From positions 124,001 through 188,000 of the forward strand of contig NZ_JACVAJ010000001.1 in assembly GCF_014851815.1 (NCBI RefSeq): a DNA stretch of 64,000 nucleotides, in the 5' to 3' direction. Shown piece after piece: positions 18,924 through 26,178 of this stretch (its first letter is position 1; the number at the start of each line of letters is the position of its first letter). The DNA is from Pseudoxanthomonas sp. PXM01. GTDB taxonomy: Bacteria > Pseudomonadota > Gammaproteobacteria > Xanthomonadales > Xanthomonadaceae. Below the pieces are notes generated by a model. That model saw nothing but the letters and a program-made list of their open reading frames with translations. It searched no databases and had not been told where the DNA came from. The position numbers and the translations under genes were made by a program.

Positions 18924-19003
18924 TCGTCTACAGCGATGGGGCGGCTGGCGGCCTGCTCCGGCGCGACCGCGTCTTCGTGGCAAGCATTCCCGACGGTCGG
19001 TCG

Positions 19004-19720
19004 CTACTTCGCTTTCGCCGGTGCTTTCCTTCCCGTGGCCTTCGCGGCGCGGGTAGCGGGCGCCGCGGGTTCTTTCGCCTTGCGCTGCTGTGCGGCGCTC
19101 TCTTCGCCGTGCAGCGTCATCAGGGATTCCAGCAACTGCTCGTCCGAGCTGGAGCAGACGCCGAGCAGCAAGACTTCGTCGCAGCCCTCGGCCGCGATGT
19201 ACGCGTGGCCCATGTTGGAGTCGATGTAGACCGACTGGCCGGTCTCGAGCACGATCGGGTCGTAGAACTCGGTATGGACTTCCATGCGTCCTTCGAGGAC
19301 ATGGATGTATTCCTCGCCGGAGTGGTGGACCAGTTCGCCGAACTCCTCGATCGTCTTCGCGCGCACGCGGGTCAGTACCGGGATCATGCGCTTCCGGCGC
19401 AGTTCCGGGCACAGGTAGAAGTAGTCGTAGTTGGGCGTGGTGACGCGGATAGCGTCCTCGATCCGCCCGATGCTGCGGCGTGCGGTCACCGGCGGTTCCA
19501 CGTTCTCCACGTCCTCGGCGAACAGTTCCGACATCCGCAGCTGCAGGCGCTGCGCCAGTTGCAGCAGCTTGTCGTAGGTCAGCGTGAGGCGGTCGTGCTC
19601 GACTTTAGACAGCGTCGAAAGCGGGATACCCGCGTGCTCGCTCATCTGCTTGAGCGTCCATCCCTTGCGCGCGCGCAGGGAGCGCAGCAGGCCGCCGATG
19701 GTGGGGTGTTGTGACGTCAT
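19004..19720 (-). CDS. XRE-family regulator with cupin sensor domain
   Basis: 238 residues. The helix-turn-helix (about 10-65) has LRARKGWTLKQMSEHAGIPLSTLSKVE. The C-terminal cupin barrel (about 115-200) has HHSGEEYIHVLEGRMEVHTEFY and a later SNMGHAYIA motif, giving the histidines and glutamate for metal or ligand binding. The tail is Lys/Ala-rich. This is the PuuR/SutR architecture that usually senses a small nitrogen or sulfur compound. The start at 19720 fits the family; an upstream ATG at 19777 adds unrelated residues. The gene is divergent from the catabolic locus and 130 bases from a palindrome that recurs before the TonB receptor gene, so it is the prime candidate repressor. Confidence 0.9.
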   Translation of the reverse strand: MTSQHPTIGGLLRSLRARKGWTLKQMSEHAGIPLSTLSKVEHDRLTLTYDKLLQLAQRLQLRMSELFAEDVENVEPPVTARRSIGRIEDAIRVTTPNYDYFYLCPELRRKRMIPVLTRVRAKTIEEFGELVHHSGEEYIHVLEGRMEVHTEFYDPIVLETGQSVYIDSNMGHAYIAAEGCDEVLLLGVCSSSDEQLLESLMTLHGEESAAQQRKAKEPAAPATRAAKATGRKAPAKAK

Positions 19721-19850
19721 CCTTGCGGGATCTCCTGGGACCCGATGCTTCTGCTGGCGTATCCAGCACGGCGGCATGATCGCCTTCCGGCAGGGTCGCG
19801 GGAAGGGGCGAGCGGTTCAAGCGCTGCCGGCGCCTGACGTTCGGCACGGG

Positions 19851-19892
19851 TTGACAATTCTCTGATTAGGATCATTATCGCCGAATCAGGAT
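19851..19892 (+). promoter_or_regulatory. Promoter with overlapping operator before the first serine hydrolase gene
   Basis: TTGACA at 19851-19856 and CATTAT at 19873-19878 (16-base spacer) form a sigma-70 promoter. An inverted repeat CTGATT (19862-19867) / AATCAG (19884-19889) overlaps spacer and -10, as expected for a repressor site. The first 29 bases match the site at 26063 with one difference. Confidence 0.75.
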
Positions 19893-19961
19893 ACATCTGC
19901 CAGCGCGCCGTCGGGCGCGGACCGGCCCTCCGTTCCCTCGTTCCAGTCGGGAGATCGTTCG

Positions 19962-21986
19962 ATGCGTGCGATTCATCAGATCCTGTGCGGCGCCATGCTG
20001 ACCGCCCTGGTGTCCTTGCCGTTGCTGGCCCAGGACGCCACGTCCCCCACGGCGATACCGCCTGCGCCCGTTGCCGCGGCGCCGGACAACGGCGTGTCCG
20101 CCACCACGGAGACGCCGTCGACGCCTGCAGGCGTGCCGGTCCTCACCCGTGAGGATGTCGGTGCCTGGCTCGATGGCTTCCTGCCTTATGCCTTGGCCAA
20201 CGGCGACATCGCCGGTGCCGTGGTCGTGGTGGTGAAGGATGGGCAGGTGCTGGTGCAGAAGGGCTACGGCTACGCCGACCTCGCCAAGCGCACACCGGTC
20301 GATCCGGATGCCACGCTGTTCCGGCCGGGCTCGGTGTCCAAGCTGTTCACCTGGACCGCGGTGATGCAGCTGGTGCAGGCCGGCAAGCTCGACCTCGATG
20401 CGGACGTAAACCAGTACATCGATTTCAAGATTCCCGCCCGCGACGGCAAGCCGGTGACGCTGCGCCAGGTGATGACGCACACCACCGGCATGGAAGAGCA
20501 GATCCGCGGCCTGATCACCGCGAAGCAGGACGAGATCACGTCGCTCGGCGATGCGCTGAAGCACTGGACGCCGGAACGCATCCATGTGCCGGGCGCCACG
20601 CCGGCGTACTCGAACTACGCCACTGCGCTGGCCGGCTACATCGTCGAGCGCGTGTCGGGGCAGTCGTTCGATGACTACCTCGACGGCCACATCTTCAAGC
20701 CACTCGGGATGAACCACTCAAGCTTCCGTCAGCCGCTGGCGCCGGCGCTGCTGGAGGGCATGTCGAAGGGGTACTCGAAAGCGTCGGAAGGCGAGCCCAA
20801 GGACTACGAGTTCATCAGCCTGTCGCCCGCAGGCAGCCTGGCGGCGACGGGGTCGGACATGGCGCGCTTCATGATCGCGCACCTGCAGGACGGCGCATTC
20901 GGCGACGCGCGCATCCTCGATGCGGCGACCGCGGAGAAGATGCATTCGACCGGACAGGCCTCGGTCGGACCACTGAACCGGATGATGCTTGGCTTCTACG
21001 AGACCACGGTGAACGGCCATCGCGCGATCTCGCACGGCGGCGACACGCAGTGGTTCCATAGCGACCTGCAGCTGTTCCTGGACGACGGCATCGGCCTGTT
21101 CGTCTCGATGAACAGTTCCGGCCGCGATGGCGCGACCGGCCACATCCGCTACGCGCTGTCGCGCGGCTTCGCCGACCGCTACCTGCCTGGCACGCCGGCC
21201 AAGCCGGTGGGCGTGTCGAAGGAAGATGCCACGGTGCACGCCGCGCAACTTGCCGGTACCTATACCAGCAGCCGCCGTCCCGATACCAATTTCGTGTCGC
21301 TGGCCAACCTGCTGGGTCCGATCAAGGTGGTCGCCAACGAAGACGGCACCATCAGCGTGACCGCCGCCATGGGCGTCGGCGGCGCGCCGAAGAAGTGGCG
21401 CGAGATCGCGCCGTACGTGTGGCAGGACACCAGCAGCACCGATCGCCTTGCGGCTGACGTCGTCGATGGCAAGGTGACGCGCTTCAGCATGGAGCCGTAC
21501 GCGCCGATCATGGTGTTCGAGCGCCTGTCGGCCTGGCGCGCGCTGTCGATGCCGCTGCTGGTCGCCAGTCTGGCGGTGCTGCTGTTGACGGTGATCGCGT
21601 GGCCGGTGTCGGCGCTGGTGCGCCGCTACTACGGCGTGCGCTATGCACTGGATGGCATCGACGCGCGTGCGCATCGCCTCGTCCGTATCGGCGCGCTGCT
21701 ATCGCTGCTGGCGACGGCCGCCGCGCTGGGCCTGGTGGTCGGCATGCTGAGCAAGCTGGAGATGACCAGTCCGGGCAGCGATGGCCTGATCATCGCGATG
21801 CGCCTGTTCGCCACCGTCGCGCTGCCGCTCGGGGCCGGCATCGCGGTCTGGAATGCGTGGCATGTGCTGCGTGGCCGTCGTAAATGGCTGGCGAAGCTGT
21901 GGGCACTGCTGCTGGCGCTGGCCTGCCTGTTCCTGCTGTGGATCGGCTTCGCGCACCACGTGATCGGGTTCGGCGCGAACTACTGA
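19962..21986 (+). CDS. Exported serine hydrolase (beta-lactamase/D-aminopeptidase family) with C-terminal membrane domain
   Basis: 674 residues. A signal peptide (about 1-23) and Pro/Ala/Thr linker lead into a penicillin-binding-type serine hydrolase (about 60-400): nucleophile SxxK in GSVSKLF, YxN as AYSNYA, and the third motif as SHGGD. The C-terminal 170 residues hold three or four hydrophobic helices that anchor it in the inner membrane with the catalytic domain in the periplasm. The family includes esterases, D-aminopeptidases and D-Ala-D-Ala peptidases. First gene of the catabolic locus, with a good GGGAG ribosome-binding site and the operator-promoter at 19851. In this context action on D-residue peptides is plausible but inferred. 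Confidence 0.88.
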   Translation: MRAIHQILCGAMLTALVSLPLLAQDATSPTAIPPAPVAAAPDNGVSATTETPSTPAGVPVLTREDVGAWLDGFLPYALANGDIAGAVVVVVKDGQVLVQKGYGYADLAKRTPVDPDATLFRPGSVSKLFTWTAVMQLVQAGKLDLDADVNQYIDFKIPARDGKPVTLRQVMTHTTGMEEQIRGLITAKQDEITSLGDALKHWTPERIHVPGATPAYSNYATALAGYIVERVSGQSFDDYLDGHIFKPLGMNHSSFRQPLAPALLEGMSKGYSKASEGEPKDYEFISLSPAGSLAATGSDMARFMIAHLQDGAFGDARILDAATAEKMHSTGQASVGPLNRMMLGFYETTVNGHRAISHGGDTQWFHSDLQLFLDDGIGLFVSMNSSGRDGATGHIRYALSRGFADRYLPGTPAKPVGVSKEDATVHAAQLAGTYTSSRRPDTNFVSLANLLGPIKVVANEDGTISVTAAMGVGGAPKKWREIAPYVWQDTSSTDRLAADVVDGKVTRFSMEPYAPIMVFERLSAWRALSMPLLVASLAVLLLTVIAWPVSALVRRYYGVRYALDGIDARAHRLVRIGALLSLLATAAALGLVVGMLSKLEMTSPGSDGLIIAMRLFATVALPLGAGIAVWNAWHVLRGRRKWLAKLWALLLALACLFLLWIGFAHHVIGFGANY

Positions 21987-21993
21987 CTTCCCG

Positions 21994-22025
21994 CGGCCGA
22001 CGGCATGCGCCGTCGGCCGTCTTTT
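21994..22025 (+). terminator. Intrinsic terminator inside the catabolic locus
   Basis: Perfect 11-bp stem (21994-22004 with 22009-22019), 4-base loop, then TCTTTT. It lies 8 bases past the first hydrolase stop and only 25 bases before the enolase start, so downstream genes need read-through or another promoter. Confidence 0.85.
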
Positions 22026-22049
22026 GGCCTGTTCCTGCGCGAGGCTGCC

Positions 22050-23051
22050 GTGCCCGTCGAACTCCAGCTGCACAACGAACCATTGCCGCTGTCCGCGCCG
22101 TTCCGCATCTCGGGGCACGTGTTCGAGGCCATGCCGGCGACGGTGGTGACGCTGCGCGATGGCCCGCACATCGGCCGCGGCGAGGCCGCCGGCGTCTACT
22201 ACAACAACGACCACCCCGAGACGATGCTGGCGACGCTGGAAGCGTTGCGGCCGCGCATCGAAGCGGGCCTCGACCGCGACACGCTGCGCTCGCTGCTCCC
22301 GCCGGGTGGTGCGCGCAATGCATTGGACTGCGCGCTGTGGGAACTGGAATCGCAACGCAGCGGACAACCGGTGTGGTCGCTTGCGGGGTTGCCGAGCGTG
22401 TCGCCGCTGCTGACCACATTCACCGTGGGGGCCGACGAACCCGGGACGATGGCCGAGCGCGCCGCTGCCTATGCGCAGGCGCGTGCATTGAAGTTGAAGC
22501 TGACCGGCGACGCGACGCTCGACGCGGCGCGCGTACGCGCGGTGCGGGCCCGCTGTCCGGACCCGTGGATCGGCGTCGACGCCAACCAGGGCTATACCGG
22601 TGCGACGCTGCCGTCGCTGCTGCCGGTCCTGGTCGAGGCGCGGGTATCGCTGCTGGAACAGCCGTGCGCGCGCGGCAGCGAGAACGAACTGGACGGCGTC
22701 GAGCGTGCACTCCCGTTCGCGGCCGACGAGAGCATCCTCGATCTGGCCGAACTGGAAGAATGGCATCACCGCTTCGACGTCATCAACATCAAGCTGGACA
22801 AGTGCGGTGGCCTCACCGAAGGCCTGATGATGGCGCGGCGCGCCCGCGAGCTCGGCAAGCGCGTCATGGTGGGCAACATGGCCGGCACCAGCCTGGCGGC
22901 GGCCCCGGCGTTCGTACTGGGACAGTACTGCGATGTCGTCGACCTCGATGGCCCGGTCTTCCTGGTCCGCGACCGCGTGCCGTCGGTGCGCTACGAAAAC
23001 GGGCTCATCCATTGCGGCGACGAGGTATGGGGGCCGAAGACGAGCGCATGA
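22050..23051 (+). CDS. Enolase-superfamily racemase, dipeptide epimerase / DgcA-like
   Basis: 333 residues from a GTG start preceded by GAGG; an in-frame ATG at 22005 lies in the loop of the terminator and is rejected. The muconate-lactonising subgroup residues are all present: the KxK pair K148/K150, metal ligands D177, E203 and D226, and K248 in the IKLDKxGG strand. A DxD pair (D298/D300) near the end is the feature that binds substrate in L-Ala-D/L-Glu epimerases. Two readings fit: epimerisation of murein-type dipeptides, or racemisation of N-acetyl-D-glutamate (DgcA). The DUF1611 gene at 28597 favours the second. The stop overlaps the permease start (ATGA). Confidence 0.85.
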   Translation: MPVELQLHNEPLPLSAPFRISGHVFEAMPATVVTLRDGPHIGRGEAAGVYYNNDHPETMLATLEALRPRIEAGLDRDTLRSLLPPGGARNALDCALWELESQRSGQPVWSLAGLPSVSPLLTTFTVGADEPGTMAERAAAYAQARALKLKLTGDATLDAARVRAVRARCPDPWIGVDANQGYTGATLPSLLPVLVEARVSLLEQPCARGSENELDGVERALPFAADESILDLAELEEWHHRFDVINIKLDKCGGLTEGLMMARRARELGKRVMVGNMAGTSLAAAPAFVLGQYCDVVDLDGPVFLVRDRVPSVRYENGLIHCGDEVWGPKTSA

Positions 23052-24322
23052 ATGCATCGGTCGGCGTGCAGGAGAAAACCTGGTTCGGCCAGCCCCGCGG
23101 GCTGACCATCCTGTTCCTGACCAACATGTGGGAGCTGTTTTCCTACTACGGCATGCGCACGCTGCTGGTCTACTACATGACCAAGCAACTGCTGTTCGCA
23201 CAGGAGAAAGCGTCCTTCATCTATGGCGTCTACACGGCGATGGCGTACTTCACGCCCATCATCGGTGGCGCCATCGCGGACCGCTGGCTCGGCAAGCGCA
23301 ACGCGGTGATCCTCGGCGGTACCATCATGGCCTTCGGGCACTTCGTGATGGCGTTCGAGCCGATGTTCTACGTGGCGCTGGCGACCATCGCGCTCGGCAA
23401 TGGCCTGTTCCTGCCCAGCCTGCCCAGCCAGATCAACGATCTCTACGCCGCCGACGATCCGCGTCGCGGTCGCGCCTACAACGTCTATTACGTCGGGCTG
23501 AACATCGGTGGCTTCCTCGCGCCGCTGGTGTGCGGCACGCTCGGCGAGCTGTACGGATGGCACTACGGCTTCGGTGCGGCCGGCATCGGCATGTTCCTGG
23601 GACTGATGATCTACGTCGTCGGTCGCCGGTACCTGCCGCCGGAGCCATCGCGGCTGGCGGTTCCGTCTGCCGGACTCGCCGGCGCGCGCGCGACGCCGTC
23701 CTACGCCGTGTGGTGGCTGCTGCTCGGCGTCGGCATCGCGGCCACGATCTTCCGCGGTGCTTACGAGCAGGTAGGCAACACGCTGCCGTTGCTGATCGAC
23801 ACCGGCGTGGACCGCGTCGTCGCCGGCTTCACCATTCCGATGACGTGGTTCCAGTCGCTCAACCCGTTGCTGGTGATCAGCATGACGCCGCTGTTGCTGC
23901 TGCACTGGCGGCGTCGCGCGGATGCCGGTCGCGACACGTCGCCGGCCTTGAAGATGGCGATCGGCGCGCTGATCGTCGCCGTGGCCTACGTCATGTTGGC
24001 GGCGCTGAGCGCGTGGACAGGCGACGCGCGCATCGGCTGGGGATGGCTGGTGGTGTTCTTCGTCGTGCTCACGCTGGGTGAGCTGTACATCCTGCCGACA
24101 GGGCTCGGCCTGTTCGCGAAGCTCGCGCCCCCGCGGCTGGGTGCCACCACCGTGGCGTCCTGGTTCCTGGCGGTCTTCAGTGGCAGCCTGCTGGCCGGCC
24201 TGGTGGGCACGTTGTGGTCGAAGACCAGCCATGCCGGCTTCTTCCTGCTGCTTGCGGGCCTGGCCATCGTCGCCGCGATCCTGCTGTGGCGGCTGGACCG
24301 CCCGATCCGCTCAATGCACTGA
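23048..24322 (+). CDS. POT/PTR-family peptide permease
   Basis: 424 residues with about 12 membrane helices, short for bacterial POT transporters, which usually have 14. The N-terminal helix carries the POT signature region MWELFSYYGMRTLLVYYM, and YVGLNIGGFLAP matches helix 5. The proton-coupling ExxER motif is degenerate: the first Glu is Asn and the Arg is Leu (NMWEL). It probably imports di- or tripeptides or a related small molecule across the inner membrane, feeding the enolase whose gene it overlaps by four bases. Coupling chemistry may differ from canonical members. Confidence 0.88.
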   Translation: MNASVGVQEKTWFGQPRGLTILFLTNMWELFSYYGMRTLLVYYMTKQLLFAQEKASFIYGVYTAMAYFTPIIGGAIADRWLGKRNAVILGGTIMAFGHFVMAFEPMFYVALATIALGNGLFLPSLPSQINDLYAADDPRRGRAYNVYYVGLNIGGFLAPLVCGTLGELYGWHYGFGAAGIGMFLGLMIYVVGRRYLPPEPSRLAVPSAGLAGARATPSYAVWWLLLGVGIAATIFRGAYEQVGNTLPLLIDTGVDRVVAGFTIPMTWFQSLNPLLVISMTPLLLLHWRRRADAGRDTSPALKMAIGALIVAVAYVMLAALSAWTGDARIGWGWLVVFFVVLTLGELYILPTGLGLFAKLAPPRLGATTVASWFLAVFSGSLLAGLVGTLWSKTSHAGFFLLLAGLAIVAAILLWRLDRPIRSMH

Positions 24323-24336
24323 CCCGGAGAACCGAC

Positions 24337-26049
24337 ATGACGCGACTCACGCCCCGCCTGCTGTTCCTTGCGCTCTTCGCCTCCGGCTCGACACTGGCCG
24401 CACCCGCCGAGCGCTACGACCTGCTGATCCGCAACGGCGTGGTGTACGACGGCAGTGGCGGCGCACCGCAGCGGGTCGATGTGGCGGTGAAGGACGATCG
24501 TGTCGTCGCGCTGCTGCCGGCCGGCCAGGCGGCCGCGGCCGATCAGGTGCTCGACGCAAAGGGCATGGCGGTCGCGCCGGGTTTCATCAACGTGCTGAGC
24601 TGGGCGACCGAGTCGCTGATCGCGGACGGCCGTGGCATCAGCGATACCAAGCAGGGCGTGACGCTGGAGATATTCGGCGAAGGCTGGTCGATGGGGCCGG
24701 TCAATCCGCGCATGAAGGCGGATGCGCTGAAGCAGCAGGTCGACATCCGCTACGACATCCCGTGGACCACGCTGGGCGGCTACCTCGAACACCTGCAGCA
24801 GCGTGGCGTCACGCCGAACATTGCCTCGTTCGTCGGTGCGACGACCGTGCGCATCCACGAACTGGGCGAGGACGATGTCGATCCCACGCCCGAGCAACTG
24901 GCGCGCATGCAGGACGTGGTGCGGCAGGCGATGCGCGAAGGTGCGCTGGGCGTCGGCAGCTCGCTGATCTATCCGCCGGCCGCGTTCGCCGACACGAACG
25001 AACTGATCGCGTTGGCGAAGGCGGCCGGTGAATCCGGTGGCGGCTACATCTCGCACATGCGCAGCGAAGCGGACCGCTTCCTGGAAGCCATCGATGAAAC
25101 GATCTCGATCGCCCGCGCCACCGGCCAGCGTGCCGAGGCCTACCATCTGAAGGCCGCCGGCGAGAAGAACTGGCCGAAGATGCAGCAGGCCATCGACCGG
25201 ATCAACGCGGCGCGCGACGCGGGCCTGCAGGTCAGCGCCGACATGTACGTCTACACCGCCGGTGCGACCGGGCTGACCGCCAGCCTGCCGCCGTGGGTGC
25301 AGGCCGGCGGGCACGACGCGATGATCCAGCGTCTCAAGGATCCCGCGATCCGCGCACGGGTGATCGCCGAAATGCGCGACCCCAACGTGTCCTGGGAAAA
25401 CCTGCGCCTGCTCGCCGGTTCGGACGAGCGGCTGTTGCTGATCGAGTTCAAGAGCGACGCGCTGAAGCCGCTCGGCGGCAAGACGCTGGCGGCGATCGCA
25501 CGTGAGCGCGGCACGCCGGTCGAGGACACGGCGATCGATCTGATCATCGAGGACGACCATCGCATCGGCACCGCCTACTTCCTGATGAGCGAAGAGAACA
25601 TCGAGCTCGGCCTGAAGCAGCCGTGGGTCAGCCTGGGATCGGATGCGGAGTCGTCGGCGCCGGAAGGCGTCTTCCTCAAGTCGAGCACGCATCCGCGCGC
25701 CTACGGCAACGTCGCGCGCTTCCTTGGCCACTACGTGCGCGACCGCAAGCTGATGCCGCTGGAGGAGGGCATCCATCGCCTGACCGGCCTGCCGGCCGCG
25801 AACTGGAAGCTCAAGGATCGCGGCTGCCTGCAGGCCGGCTGCTACGCCGACATCGTGGTGTTCGATCCGGCGACCATCGCCGACCGCGCGACCTACGACC
25901 GGCCGCAGCAGTACGCGACAGGCGTCAGCGAGGTGTTCGTCAACGGTGTGCAGGTGTTGCGTCAGGGCGAACACACCGGCGCGACGCCGGGCCGTGTGGT
26001 GCGCGGGCCCGGTTGGACAGGGAAGGTCGACGATACCGCTCGTCGATGA
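24337..26049 (+). CDS. Exported D-aminoacylase-like amidohydrolase (N-acyl-D-amino-acid deacylase family)
   Basis: 570 residues. A signal peptide (about 1-20) ends before the amidohydrolase fold, which starts YDLLIRNGVVYDGSG. The start has a GGAGA ribosome-binding site. Family landmarks present: VAPGFI, QGVT, the histidine in GYISHMRSEAD, EAYHLKAAG, the metal aspartate in LGSDAE, and the HPRAYG segment. The metal-binding HxH after PGFID is missing (PGFINVLSWATESL), and the GNCG cysteine is replaced in GEGWS. A mononuclear or altered active site is therefore expected. Known relatives free D-amino acids from N-acyl forms; export suggests periplasmic processing of such substrates. The lost motif makes activity uncertain. 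Confidence 0.82.
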   Translation: MTRLTPRLLFLALFASGSTLAAPAERYDLLIRNGVVYDGSGGAPQRVDVAVKDDRVVALLPAGQAAAADQVLDAKGMAVAPGFINVLSWATESLIADGRGISDTKQGVTLEIFGEGWSMGPVNPRMKADALKQQVDIRYDIPWTTLGGYLEHLQQRGVTPNIASFVGATTVRIHELGEDDVDPTPEQLARMQDVVRQAMREGALGVGSSLIYPPAAFADTNELIALAKAAGESGGGYISHMRSEADRFLEAIDETISIARATGQRAEAYHLKAAGEKNWPKMQQAIDRINAARDAGLQVSADMYVYTAGATGLTASLPPWVQAGGHDAMIQRLKDPAIRARVIAEMRDPNVSWENLRLLAGSDERLLLIEFKSDALKPLGGKTLAAIARERGTPVEDTAIDLIIEDDHRIGTAYFLMSEENIELGLKQPWVSLGSDAESSAPEGVFLKSSTHPRAYGNVARFLGHYVRDRKLMPLEEGIHRLTGLPAANWKLKDRGCLQAGCYADIVVFDPATIADRATYDRPQQYATGVSEVFVNGVQVLRQGEHTGATPGRVVRGPGWTGKVDDTARR

Positions 26050-26062
26050 TTCTCTGTTTGTA

Positions 26063-26103
26063 TTGACAATTCTCTGATTGGGATCATTATCCCTGATCAG
26101 GAT
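26063..26103 (+). promoter_or_regulatory. Promoter with overlapping operator before the TonB receptor gene
   Basis: TTGACA at 26063-26068 and CATTAT at 26085-26090 with a 16-base spacer. A better dyad than its twin: CTGAT/ATCAG (26074-26078, 26096-26100) enclosing GGGAT/ATCCC (26080-26084, 26089-26093). An extra ATTCTCTG copy lies exactly 20 bases upstream, at 26049. Confidence 0.78.
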
Positions 26104-26178
26104 GTCGCATGACCCGGCCGGGGGCCGGCGCGGCGTCCAGACCACCGCAGACCCTTTAAGTCGCCCGGGAGAACAGGC

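Noticed and set aside
22005-22049. In-frame ATG at 22005 as start of the racemase
   Set aside because: It lies in the loop of the terminator hairpin and adds 15 non-homologous residues; the GTG at 22050 has a ribosome-binding site.
24337-26049. Missing HxH motif as a sign of a pseudogene
   Set aside because: No frameshift or stop, full length, the other metal ligands and flanking residues intact.
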